Assembly (NCBI RefSeq): GCF_040267685.1 | Contig: NZ_CP158367.1 | Location: forward strand, 248,001-312,000 | Source of the DNA: Proteinivorax tanatarense | GTDB taxonomy: Bacteria > Bacillota > Proteinivoracia > Proteinivoracales > Proteinivoracaceae | Reading direction: 5' to 3' | Length of the DNA stretch: 64,000 bases | In this document: positions 9,230-17,457 of the stretch, one piece after another | Layout: each line of letters opens with the position of its first letter | Position numbering within the stretch: the stretch's first letter is position 1 | Position numbers and translations under genes: made by a program | Notes under the pieces: generated by a model | Told to the model about the DNA's origin: nothing | Seen by the model: only the letters and a program-made list of their open reading frames with translations | Database searches by the model: none

Positions 9230-10090
9230 CTAGCCTGCAGATAGGTTTTCTTCATACTTCTTCACAACTTTATAACTAAGCTTAACTACTTCTCTTCTAA
9301 TGGTGTTATCTAAACAAACTTCACTATAATCTATAACTTTCTTTTCAAAAAACATTTTACCAGTTATATCTTTAACCCTTGGGGAAGTTGCCAAAAAAAT
9401 GCCGGTACTTGCTCCTTCTTTTGGGGAGGAACCTTTTTTAGTAATTATAGGTGATAAAAATTTCATCATCAAAGTTTTCCCATTCCAAATTTTAGTTGCT
9501 ACTCTGCCGGGGCATGCAGCATTTACTGTTACTCCCTTATCTTTTAACCTTTCAGACAAGTCGATAGTATAAAAAATCTGTGCAAGTTTGGAAGCGTAAT
9601 AGGCCTTAAACCCATAAACATTACTATAAAACATATTATCATCTACTTTTAATTTTCCATAAAAGGCAGACTTCGAAGTTATATTAACTATACGTGCATC
9701 TGCAGTTTTGATAATAATAGGCAAAAGTAGTTCAGTAAGAAAAAAAGTGCCTAGATAATTTACCCCCATAGTCATTTCAAACCCATCTTCTGTTTTTTTT
9801 GCTGTATCACAAAAAACTCCAGCATTGTTAATTAGGACATGGAGTTTATTATATTTAGTTCTAAACTTTTTTGCAAAGCGTTTAATAGAACTAAAAGATG
9901 CCAAATTAATTTCCATAACATCAACATCTACCTTGGCATATAGATTATTAAATTCTTCCTGGACCTTTAAACCCTGATCTAAGTTTCTACAAGCAAGCAC
10001 AACTTTAAAGCCTTGAGTACACAACTCTTTAGCCATTTCAAACCCAATACCACTGGTTGCACCAGTTATCACAACTACTTTATTATCCAA
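9230..10090 (-). CDS. Short-chain dehydrogenase/reductase
   Basis: This is a 286-residue SDR oxidoreductase. The N-terminal Rossmann motif TGATSGIG is at residues 9-16, NNAG near residue 88, the catalytic serine region ITSKSAF near 137-143 and the YYASK catalytic Tyr/Lys pair near residue 164-168. CPGRVATKI follows. Length and motifs fit the retinol-dehydrogenase-like or protochlorophyllide-reductase-like branch that uses NADP(H). The substrate is unknown. It is transcribed alone, divergent from the NifX-like gene. The SDR assignment is very secure. Confidence 0.9.
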   Translation of the reverse strand: MDNKVVVITGATSGIGFEMAKELCTQGFKVVLACRNLDQGLKVQEEFNNLYAKVDVDVMEINLASFSSIKRFAKKFRTKYNKLHVLINNAGVFCDTAKKTEDGFEMTMGVNYLGTFFLTELLLPIIIKTADARIVNITSKSAFYGKLKVDDNMFYSNVYGFKAYYASKLAQIFYTIDLSERLKDKGVTVNAACPGRVATKIWNGKTLMMKFLSPIITKKGSSPKEGASTGIFLATSPRVKDITGKMFFEKKVIDYSEVCLDNTIRREVVKLSYKVVKKYEENLSAG

Positions 10091-10194
10091 TGCAACACCA
10101 CCCCTATCTTTAGCTTGTTAAAAATATATGTTCTACATCTGCTATATAATACCTGCTTTTTATTTTCTAGTTGCACAAAAGCCTATCAAAACAT

Positions 10195-10245
10195 TTGACA
10201 TACCTTATTTTACTATATAAAATAAAAGTAATTAGCATATGCTAA
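10195..10245 (+). promoter_or_regulatory. Promoter with a palindromic operator upstream of the NifX-like gene
   Basis: TTGACA (10195-10200) and TAAAAT (10218-10223) have 17-bp spacing. The perfect 14-bp palindrome TTAGCATATGCTAA lies at 10232-10245, just downstream of the expected start site, where a bound regulator would block transcription. The DUF134 protein encoded 0.7 kb downstream is a candidate binder, by inference. Confidence 0.6.
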
Positions 10246-10264
10246 CTAATAAAGAGGTGATATT

Positions 10265-10642
10265 ATGAAAATAGCAGTAGCAAGCGAGGAAGGGTATGTG
10301 AGCGAAAATTTTAATCAGTGCCAGGAATTTACGATTTTTAAAATACAGGGAGAAAGGGTTGTAAAAAAAATACCTTTCAAAAGCTATGATAATGAAACAC
10401 AAGAGCTTCCCGAATATTTAATAGGACATGGGATTGAAGTTGTTATCGTTGGCTGTGTAGGGAATACCCCTGTAAAACTATTTCATGAAAACGGCATTAA
10501 AATAGTGCTAAACGTTAAAAGTGATATCAATCAAGCAGTAGAAGGTTTCTTAAAAGGTCAGTTAAAACCAGTAAAAACAAACTATATCGATGAAAATTCT
10601 TGTTGTAATAAGCAGCAGTGTAAAAAGGGTAGCTGTTATTAG
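10265..10642 (+). CDS. NifX/NifB-associated (Fe-Mo cofactor) domain protein with Cys-rich tail
   Basis: This 125-residue protein has the small alpha/beta NifX-like fold (about residues 1-102), with the typical opening MKIAVASEEGYVSENF and the mid-domain IEVVIVGCVGNTP. Such proteins bind iron-molybdenum cofactor precursors in nitrogen fixers, but stand-alone homologues are common in anaerobes. The C-terminus adds a cysteine cluster, CCNKQQCKKGSC, suggesting metal or Fe-S binding. GAGGTG precedes the start. No nif genes are nearby. A role in Fe-S or metal handling, perhaps with the adjacent DUF134 protein, is inference. Confidence 0.8.
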   Translation: MKIAVASEEGYVSENFNQCQEFTIFKIQGERVVKKIPFKSYDNETQELPEYLIGHGIEVVIVGCVGNTPVKLFHENGIKIVLNVKSDINQAVEGFLKGQLKPVKTNYIDENSCCNKQQCKKGSCY

Positions 10643-10934
10643 TGAGCTACAAACTATAAATACTTTAAATGGTTACAATGTAATGGTATAATTTATATCA
10701 TCAAAAACTGCAAATTATTCACAAGATGTTAATTTTGTAAGAGTGGTGAATTTTGCATCCTTGATGACTATGTCGGGAAATGGTAACAGTAAAGTAGTTT
10801 GAGTCATTTTTTACTCATTTGCGAACCTAGGTCGGAATGACACACTAGGCAGTTCTTTTTTTAAAATATCTATAAACATACTGTTGTATAGAGAATTGTA
10901 AAAATCTAATGCTAGATTCGAAGGGAGGGAGAAA

Positions 10935-11357
10935 ATGCCAAGACCAGTAAAGTGCAGGAAAGTAGAATTTTTTCCGCAAAAAACCTTTTTCAAGCCTTCA
11001 GGGAAAAAAGGATGCATAACAGAACAAATAACATTAAAAATAGAAGAACTTGAGGCTATGCGGCTTAAGGATATTGAAAACTTAAACCAAAACCAGTGTG
11101 CAGAAAAGATGGGTGTTTCTAGACAAACATTCCAAAATATTATAGATAGTGCAAGAAATAAAGTTGCGCTAGCCTTAACTAAAGGGAAAGCTATAAATAT
11201 TAATGGTGGACACTATATGACCAGAGATTGTAAGTTTAAGTGCGCAAAGTGTGGAAAAAATGTTGATGAAAAGTATGGCAGTTGCTCTTATTGTAAATCT
11301 AAAGAAGTGATATGCCAAAGAAAAAAAAATGATTGTTTTAATAAGCAGCAAGCCTAA
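10935..11357 (+). CDS. DUF134 family putative DNA-binding protein with zinc ribbon
   Basis: The protein has 140 residues. The opening MPRPVKCRKV and the stretch LKIEELEAMRLKDIENL are hallmarks of DUF134. Residues 55-80 (QNQCAEKMGVSRQTFQNII) form a helix-turn-helix. The C-terminus has a CxxC-x11-CxxC zinc ribbon (residues 100-118). DUF134 genes are frequently next to NifX-like and Mrp/NifH-like genes, as here. GGGAGGGAG precedes the start. It is probably a transcriptional regulator of the neighbouring metal or Fe-S genes. The 292 bp before it hold no clear gene. Confidence 0.85.
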   Translation: MPRPVKCRKVEFFPQKTFFKPSGKKGCITEQITLKIEELEAMRLKDIENLNQNQCAEKMGVSRQTFQNIIDSARNKVALALTKGKAININGGHYMTRDCKFKCAKCGKNVDEKYGSCSYCKSKEVICQRKKNDCFNKQQA

Positions 11358-11558
11358 ATATATGTCACAAAAGTGAAATATATTAAAATAACAAGTACTA
11401 TATAGTAGAGAAACAGAAAATATGTTAAAATATATAAAAGGGATTGAGTGAAAGTGAAAACTTTAACGTTATCGGCAAAACCTTTGCATCGCAGGCAGCA
11501 CATCCCTTACTAAATTTTCTGACACTTTAAATAGTGATAAATATGAGGAGGGAGTTAA

Positions 11559-13343
11559 ATGGAAAAATTTATAATAACTATTGATGGTATGAAAGTTCAG
11601 TGCCAAAAAGGTGATACTGTATTAACAGCAGCAAAAAGGGCTGACATTCACATTCCTACGTTATGTTATTTAAAAGAAATCAATGAAATAGGCGCCTGTC
11701 GACTTTGTATAGTAGATATAGAGGGGCAGAGAAACCTGCAACCGGCGTGTGTGTTTCCAGCATCTAATGACATGGTGGTAAAAACAAATACCAACCAGCT
11801 GAGAAAGGCAAGAAAAAATGTGTTGAAGCTTTTATTATCAAACCATGACAGAGAGTGCTTAACATGTACTAGAAGTAAGACTTGCGAGCTTCAAGATCTT
11901 GCGGAGGAGTTTAACGTTGATGAAGTTCCTTTTGAAACTAACCGTACTAATCATACAATAGATGATAATTCGCCTTCTATCGTAAGGGATACCAGCAAAT
12001 GTGTTTTATGTGGAAGATGTATTGCTGTTTGTAGAGATATGCAAAAAGCTGAGATCTTAGATTTTACAAATAGAGGTATAGATACCCAAGTGACTCCAGC
12101 ATTTAACGACAGCTTGGTAGAAACAGACTGTATTAGTTGTGGACAATGTATTATGGCTTGTCCTGTAGGAGCTTTAAAGGAAAAAGAGGATATAGAAAAG
12201 GTATGGGATGCTATTGAAGACGAAGATGTTCATGTGGTTGTCCAAACAGCTCCCGCTATAAGAACAGCTCTTGGTGAAGAATTTGGTTTGCCTATAGGCA
12301 CAAGAGTAACAGGAAAAATGGTGACAGCCCTTAAAAGAATAGGTTTTTCCAAAGTTTTTGACACAAACTTTGCTGCAGATTTAACAATTATGGAAGAAGG
12401 GTATGAGTTGCTGAATCGTTTAGAAACAGGAAAAAACCTGCCACTTATAACTTCGTGTTCTCCGGGTTGGGTTAATTACTGTGAAATTAAGGCGCCAGAG
12501 TATATTAGCAATCTTTCTTCTTGTAAATCACCTCATCAAATGTTTGGTGCAATTGTAAAAACTTATTATGCCGAAAAAAATAACATAGATCCAAGCAAGA
12601 TTTTTGTGGTATCGGTTATGCCTTGTACAGCCAAAAAAGGTGAGGCAGCAAGGGTAGAAAACCAGGTAAATGGCCATAAAGATGTTGACGCTGTAATAAC
12701 TACAAGAGAATTAGCTAAGATGATAAAACAGGCAGGTATAGATTTTAATAAACTTAATGACAGTGAGTTTGACAATCCTTTAGGAGAATATAGTGGAGCA
12801 GCTGCTATTTTTGGAGCTACTGGAGGAGTTATGGAAGCTGCATTAAGAACAGTTGCTGATGTTGTTGAAGGACGTGACATAGAACCGGTAGAATATCAGG
12901 AAGTTAGAGGAATAGATGGTGTAAAAGAAGCCACTATAAAATTGGGCGGCAAAGAAATAAATGTAGCTGTTGCCCATGGCACAAAAATGGCTCAAGAACT
13001 TTTGGATAAAATTGCTGCTGGAGAAAAGCAGTATCATTTTGTAGAAGTGATGGGTTGTAGCGGTGGATGTGTTACAGGTGGGGGACAGCCTCATGTGTCG
13101 TCTACTATAGATACTGACGTTCGAGTGGAAAGGGCTAAAGTTCTTTATAAGGAAGATAACATCCAAAAGGTAAGAAAATCCCATAAAAACCCATTCATCC
13201 AAAAATTATACCAAGAGTTTCTACAAGCTCCTAACAGCGAGAAAGCTCATAAACTACTTCATACCCATTATGTTCCTAGAGCGAAAGGTATAAAGAATAG
13301 AGCTGATGGTGCACTTCATGAAATAGCAGTTAGCGATGATTAA
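11559..13343 (+). CDS. [FeFe] hydrogenase, monomeric
   Basis: The protein has 594 residues and four N-terminal accessory cluster sites. These are a 2Fe-2S domain (C at about 34, 45, 48 and 62), the His-Cys3 4Fe-4S site HDRECLTCTRSKTC near 95-108, and two ferredoxin 4Fe-4S sites, CVLCGRCIAVC and CISCGQCIMAC. The catalytic H-cluster motifs are all intact: TSCSPGW, MPCTAKKGEA and GCSGGCVTGGGQP, with GATGGVMEAA between the last two. It should make or oxidise H2 with ferredoxin as partner, or in a complex. GAGGAGG precedes the start. The ECF gene follows after 12 bp. The 200-bp leader contains a possible long-range stem. Confidence 0.95.
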   Translation: MEKFIITIDGMKVQCQKGDTVLTAAKRADIHIPTLCYLKEINEIGACRLCIVDIEGQRNLQPACVFPASNDMVVKTNTNQLRKARKNVLKLLLSNHDRECLTCTRSKTCELQDLAEEFNVDEVPFETNRTNHTIDDNSPSIVRDTSKCVLCGRCIAVCRDMQKAEILDFTNRGIDTQVTPAFNDSLVETDCISCGQCIMACPVGALKEKEDIEKVWDAIEDEDVHVVVQTAPAIRTALGEEFGLPIGTRVTGKMVTALKRIGFSKVFDTNFAADLTIMEEGYELLNRLETGKNLPLITSCSPGWVNYCEIKAPEYISNLSSCKSPHQMFGAIVKTYYAEKNNIDPSKIFVVSVMPCTAKKGEAARVENQVNGHKDVDAVITTRELAKMIKQAGIDFNKLNDSEFDNPLGEYSGAAAIFGATGGVMEAALRTVADVVEGRDIEPVEYQEVRGIDGVKEATIKLGGKEINVAVAHGTKMAQELLDKIAAGEKQYHFVEVMGCSGGCVTGGGQPHVSSTIDTDVRVERAKVLYKEDNIQKVRKSHKNPFIQKLYQEFLQAPNSEKAHKLLHTHYVPRAKGIKNRADGALHEIAVSDD

Positions 13344-13355
13344 GGGGGCAAACTG

Positions 13356-13895
13356 ATGCAAAACTCACAGGTTAAAAACCAGCTCAACACAAACTATTTA
13401 GTAAAAACAGCGTTATTGCTAGCACTTGCACTAGTTTTTCAAATTGGTTTTAGCCAGTTTGCACAGCCCGCTGTAGGTCCTCTGGTAAACATGACATTAT
13501 TTTTAGCTGCTATTACAGTGGGAACTATGTCTGGGATACTAGTGGGGAGTCTAACGCCGTTAATAGCCTTCATGCTAGGAATAATGCCGCTATTTCCTTT
13601 AGTAGTTTTTATCATTGTTGGAAATATTATTTTAGTAACCTTGTTTAGCATCGTTCAAAAGGCAATTAAAATAGACCGTCATATTATAAAGCAAGCTATA
13701 GGGGTGCTTTGTGGAGCGATAGTGAAGTTCGCTTTTTTAGCTATCTCTGTAAGATACTTTGTAACGTTCTTTATTGAAGAAGTTCCTCCTCACTTAATTG
13801 AAATGCTTACTTTCCCACAGCTATATACAGCCTTAGTGGGGGGAGCACTAGCATTATTGTTAGCAAAAAGAATCCAACCCTATTTCAAAAACTAA
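13356..13895 (+). CDS. ECF transporter S-component-like membrane protein
   Basis: This 179-residue protein has about five or six hydrophobic helices and no ATPase domain. The glycine-rich, small-residue helices (VGTMSGILVGSLTPLIAF, FPLVVFIIVGNI) resemble substrate-binding S components of energy-coupling-factor vitamin transporters. The ATPase and T component would be encoded elsewhere. GGGGGC precedes the start, and it lies 12 bp behind the hydrogenase gene, followed by a terminator. Uptake of a vitamin or metal-cofactor precursor is possible. The substrate is not readable. Confidence 0.7.
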   Translation: MQNSQVKNQLNTNYLVKTALLLALALVFQIGFSQFAQPAVGPLVNMTLFLAAITVGTMSGILVGSLTPLIAFMLGIMPLFPLVVFIIVGNIILVTLFSIVQKAIKIDRHIIKQAIGVLCGAIVKFAFLAISVRYFVTFFIEEVPPHLIEMLTFPQLYTALVGGALALLLAKRIQPYFKN

Positions 13896-13903
13896 ACTTA
13901 TTT

Positions 13904-13935
13904 AAAGCTGGCTCAAAAAATGAGTCAGCTTTTTA
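13904..13935 (+). terminator. Terminator of the hydrogenase-ECF transcript
   Basis: AAAGCTGGCTCA pairs with TGAGTCAGCTTT, with one G-U type mismatch, followed by TTTTT. Confidence 0.85.
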
Positions 13936-13991
13936 TGTGCGTCCAACATGTGCGTTAACTTGTTAGTAAAGTCTGCTGTGACATGAATCAT

Positions 13992-15220
13992 AAACCTTAA
14001 TTGGCCACGAAAACGTCGATATTTGCTTATTCTGCTTGGTCTGAGAGCTGGGCTTGAAACTAGATGTGATGCTGGGCCTGGAATGAGTATAATTACTAGT
14101 GTTTTTTTAAAAACGATAATTAGTCCATTATTACCAACCCAGCATGTAGCTAATTTGGAAAAGGAACTGCGACCCAGCAGATAGCTAGTTTATACGTTTT
14201 CGTGGCCAACAAGGGTTTAAATGTTTAGTTAGTCAATATGACTTTAGGTTTGGGGCACAGCAAGTAGCTAATTTATAGGCCTTTGTGGCTAACTAAGGAC
14301 TTTAAAAAAGTAATCTTGCTATTTAAATGGATTAGAAGAGCAATAGGGATGTATTTGGACCTATAACAAAAATAAGATGTAGTAGATATATGGGGATAGA
14401 TTAATCCAAAAGTGATGAGTGATTGGACCTTGTGAAGTGCTTGGGCAAACCTTAATTGGCCACGAAAACGTCGATATTTGCTTATTCTGCTTGGTCTGAG
14501 AGCTGGGCTTGAAACTAGATGTGATGCTGGGCCTGGAATGAGTATAATTACTAGTGTTTTTTTAAAAACGATAATTAGTCCATTATTACCAACCCAGCAT
14601 GTAGCTAATTTGGAAAAGGAACTGCGACCCAGCAGATAGCTAGTTTATACGTTTTCGTGGCCAACAAGGGTTTAAATGTTTAGTTAGTCAATATGACTTT
14701 AGGTTTTGGGGCACAGCAAGTAGCTAATTTATAGGCCTTTGTGGCTAACTAAGGATTTTAAAAAAGTAATCTTGCTATTTAAATGGATTAGAAGAGCAAT
14801 AGGGATGTATTTGGACCTATAACAAAAATAAGATGTAGTAGATATATGGGGATAGATTAATCCAAAAGTGATGAGTGATTGGACCTTGTGAAGTGCTTGG
14901 GCAAACCTTAATTGGCCACGAAAACGTCGATATTTGCTTATTCTGCTTGGTCTGAGAGCTGGGCTTGAAACTAGATGTGATGCTGGGACTGGAATGAGTA
15001 TAATTACTAGTGTTTTTTTAAAAACGATAATTAGTCCATTATTACCAACCCAGCATGTAGCTAATTTGGAAAAGGAACTGCGACCCAGCAGATAGCTAGT
15101 TTATACGTTTTCGTGGCCAACAAGGGTTTAAATGTTTAGTTAGTCAATATGACTTTAGGTTTTGGGGCACAGCATGTAGCTAATTTATAGGCCTTCGTGG
15201 CAACTAAGGACTTAAAAGTA
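13992..15220. repeat. 455-bp repeat, three near-identical tandem copies, each holding a 209-bp palindromic element
   Basis: Copies start at 13992, 14447 and 14903, with periods of 455 and 456 bp. The third is shortened and diverges after about 15200. Within each copy a 209-bp segment (14001-14209, 14456-14664, 14912-15120) has perfect 16-bp inverted ends, TTGGCCACGAAAACGT and its complement. Nested inner pairs AAACTAG/CTAGTTT and GCTGGG/CCCAGC follow. Copies differ at only a few bases, so the amplification is recent. No coding frame with a ribosome site is present, and the 1.5-kb stretch holds no gene. Confidence 0.95.
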
Positions 15221-15264
15221 CAATGGATTAGGGGAACATTTAGTATGGCATGCTATGCATTGGG

Positions 15265-15323
15265 AAAATCAAAAAAGATGGAATCTCAAATCAGTATGTT
15301 TGAAATTCCATCTTTTTTGATTT
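15265..15323. terminator. Long hairpin, possible bidirectional terminator
   Basis: AAATCAAAAAAGATGGAAT and its near-exact complement flank an 18-bp loop, with T-runs in both directions. It sits between the satellite array and the glucosaminidase gene. No gene ends immediately before it, so it may be an orphan. Confidence 0.5.
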
Positions 15324-15482
15324 ATTGATGCCTAACTTGAGTCAAAATACGTAATTGATTAAAAACTCTTTTTTATGTCAAAAATATAGGATATATGGCT
15401 AAGTGCACGACAAAACTAGCTGTATAAACATAACTAGCCGTACGTAGCAAAGGAAAAGCGGCTATAAAAAGGAGTGTAGATT

Positions 15483-16316
15483 ATGGAAAGTATCAAGCGA
15501 ACTTTCTTTATGGGAGTTGTGACAGTCTTGATATTGTCTATAGCTAATATACAATTTTTTAACCTTATTTATGCACATGAAGTGGCAAGTAATAAAGGTA
15601 CAGAAAATGCTTTTAAAAAAACTGCAGCTTTAGAAAAGCAAATTGAAAGGCTCATTTACGAGTCCGTTCAACACATTGAATTTTTAGACCAAGTATATGA
15701 AGACCAGTATGACAAAAGCTTAAAGCTAGTATATAACCACATAACGTATTCAGATCGATTGAAATCTCAAGGCGAAGCCTTCTTAAAAAATAGTATAGAA
15801 GTAACAGCTACCAATCAATCAGCAACAAACCTAGACTTGACTAAACGCTCTGCTATAACTGCCTTTGAAATTGATAACTATATTTTAAAGGGGTCAGCTT
15901 TAGAAGGGTTGGGGGAAGCCTTTATTCAGGCTGAAATAGACCATGGAGTAAATGCTTTTTTTCTGTTGGCCCTTGCAGTACATGAAAGTGGGTGGGGAAG
16001 ATCAGATATAGCAAGAGATAAAAATAATTTGTTTGGATTTGGTGCATATGATAAAAATCCATATAAATATGCCCGCTCTTTTTCCACAAAAGAAGAAGGA
16101 ATCGACGTAGTAGCAAGCCACATTTCTAACCAGTATTTGACAGAAGGAGGGCGCTTTTACTCTGGTGGTTTTACTTTAAAGCACGTAAATCGTAGATATG
16201 CCAGTGACCTCAATTGGCATGTAAAAATCGCAAGATCTATGGAGCGGTTCAATCAAGATATAATTAGCAAGCAAAATATAGAATATCATGAAATTCTATA
16301 CGGACAAGGAGAGTGA
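15483..16316 (+). CDS. Exported glucosaminidase-domain protein (GH73-like)
   Basis: The protein has 277 residues. A hydrophobic N-terminal segment (about residues 10-31) ends in LIYA and serves as signal peptide or anchor. A helical spacer to about residue 135 is followed by a C-terminal lysozyme-fold glucosaminidase domain. That domain has LALAVHESGWGRSDIARDKN with the catalytic Glu, NLFGFGAYD, and YARSFSTKEEGIDVVA. It should cleave beta-N-acetylglucosamine bonds in peptidoglycan outside the membrane. AAAAGGAG precedes the start. It is coupled to the following small coiled-coil gene, which suggests a shared role in wall remodelling. Confidence 0.85.
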   Translation: MESIKRTFFMGVVTVLILSIANIQFFNLIYAHEVASNKGTENAFKKTAALEKQIERLIYESVQHIEFLDQVYEDQYDKSLKLVYNHITYSDRLKSQGEAFLKNSIEVTATNQSATNLDLTKRSAITAFEIDNYILKGSALEGLGEAFIQAEIDHGVNAFFLLALAVHESGWGRSDIARDKNNLFGFGAYDKNPYKYARSFSTKEEGIDVVASHISNQYLTEGGRFYSGGFTLKHVNRRYASDLNWHVKIARSMERFNQDIISKQNIEYHEILYGQGE

Positions 16317-16321
16317 AAACT

Positions 16322-16654
16322 ATGAATGAACATTTGAATATTGTTGTAGTGCCAAGTGCTCATGAAAACACAAAAAGGTTTAAAGTAAGCTATAAAACTA
16401 TTAAACGCTGTATAACTTTTTTAGTGTTATTCCTTGTAATGTTATCGTTTTTACTAGTTTTATACAGATTTGAACATAAAAACCTACAAGCACAGGCGGA
16501 ACAAGGAAAAGAATATGCAAGAGCAAATTCACAGCTTCAAGTAGAAATACAAGAATTAAACAAAATAATAGACGATTTAATAGAAAGCACTCAAATCTTA
16601 GAGGAAAACCTTAAAGAAATAGAAGACTTAAAGGAAAGAACATCAAAAAAATAA
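16322..16654 (+). CDS. Small membrane-anchored coiled-coil protein
   Basis: This protein of about 110 residues has one transmembrane helix (about residues 28-50). An extracellular coiled coil follows to the end, rich in Glu, Gln, Asn and Leu heptads (LQVEIQELNKIIDDLIE, then ILEENLKEIEDL). Topology and position after a glucosaminidase recall FtsL/DivIC- or PcsB-type partners that control wall hydrolases, but no specific family was recognised. ATG 16322 is chosen because AAGGAG lies 10 bp upstream. An in-frame GTG at 16313 is too close to that site. Confidence 0.65.
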   Translation: MNEHLNIVVVPSAHENTKRFKVSYKTIKRCITFLVLFLVMLSFLLVLYRFEHKNLQAQAEQGKEYARANSQLQVEIQELNKIIDDLIESTQILEENLKEIEDLKERTSKK

Positions 16655-16681
16655 AAGAGAACAATTTTATATGCTCTCTTT
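16654..16681. terminator. Weak convergent terminator
   Basis: AAAGAGA and TCTCTTT form a short stem between two convergent transcripts. Confidence 0.4.
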
Positions 16682-16710
16682 AATGATATGCAGCCAGCTA
16701 ACCTGGATAT

Positions 16711-17457
16711 TTATTTAGTTCTAGTATGGCTTCGATAAGCATTTGGGGTCATGCTTTTTTGTGCACAAAAAACTCTATTAAAATAAGAGGGGTCTGAAAA
16801 TCCACATTCAGAAGAAATTCTATAAACTGGGTAACTTGTGTTTTCTAGAAGTTTACAAGCATGTTGAACCCTAACTTTAATAACATATTCAGTAAAAGTA
16901 ACATCCATTTCCTTTTTAAAAGCTTGACTAAAATATTTTGGGCTCATAAACACTTCAGACGCCACCATTTCTAAGGTTAATTTATCTTTGAAATGCTTAT
17001 CAATAAATTTTAGAGAATCTTCGATAAAACTCTTTTTATCTTCCTTATCTGTACTTAGGGACTCCTCCGCTATAACACTTTGCTTTGGTGCCGAAGCTAA
17101 AACTTTTTGGATTACTTTTTTAAAAATTGCTGGTTTGACAGGCTTTAGCAGGTATTCAGAAACTTTGAGGTTTATAGCTTTTTGTGCATACGAGAAGTCT
17201 GAATATGCAGAAAGAATAATAATGGATGTATCAGGTAAAAACTTTCTGATGCTTTCTGTGGCAGAAAGTCCATCTAATTCAGAAATCATAATGTCCATTA
17301 TTATAATGTTTGGTTTGTGTTCTTTTGCTAACTCTATAGCATCTTTTCCACTTTCACAAGTTAGCACTCTATCCTCTGGTGTTAGCTCATTTTTTATTAT
17401 TGACTTAAGAAATTCTTGCTCAAGCAACTCATCCTCAACAATCAATATTTTGTTCAT
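16711..17457 (-). CDS. Response regulator with AraC-type DNA-binding domain
   Basis: This 248-residue protein has a receiver domain (residues 1-115) with acidic pocket IVEDE, phosphoacceptor Asp in NIIIMDIMI near residue 54 and Lys in YLLKPVKP. Residues 145-245 hold an AraC double helix-turn-helix (LTLEMVASEVFMSPKYFS and YRISSECGFSDPSYFNRVF). It should be phosphorylated by the kinase encoded upstream, whose frame it overlaps by 23 bp. ATG 17457 follows GAGAGG with 8-bp spacing. Its position beside the BMC locus makes it the likely activator of choline use, by inference. Confidence 0.9.
   Translation of the reverse strand: MNKILIVEDELLEQEFLKSIIKNELTPEDRVLTCESGKDAIELAKEHKPNIIIMDIMISELDGLSATESIRKFLPDTSIIILSAYSDFSYAQKAINLKVSEYLLKPVKPAIFKKVIQKVLASAPKQSVIAEESLSTDKEDKKSFIEDSLKFIDKHFKDKLTLEMVASEVFMSPKYFSQAFKKEMDVTFTEYVIKVRVQHACKLLENTSYPVYRISSECGFSDPSYFNRVFCAQKSMTPNAYRSHTRTK

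Noticed and set aside
12566-13202. Minus-strand open frames within the hydrogenase gene
   Set aside because: They are shadows of a fully intact plus-strand gene with all H-cluster motifs.
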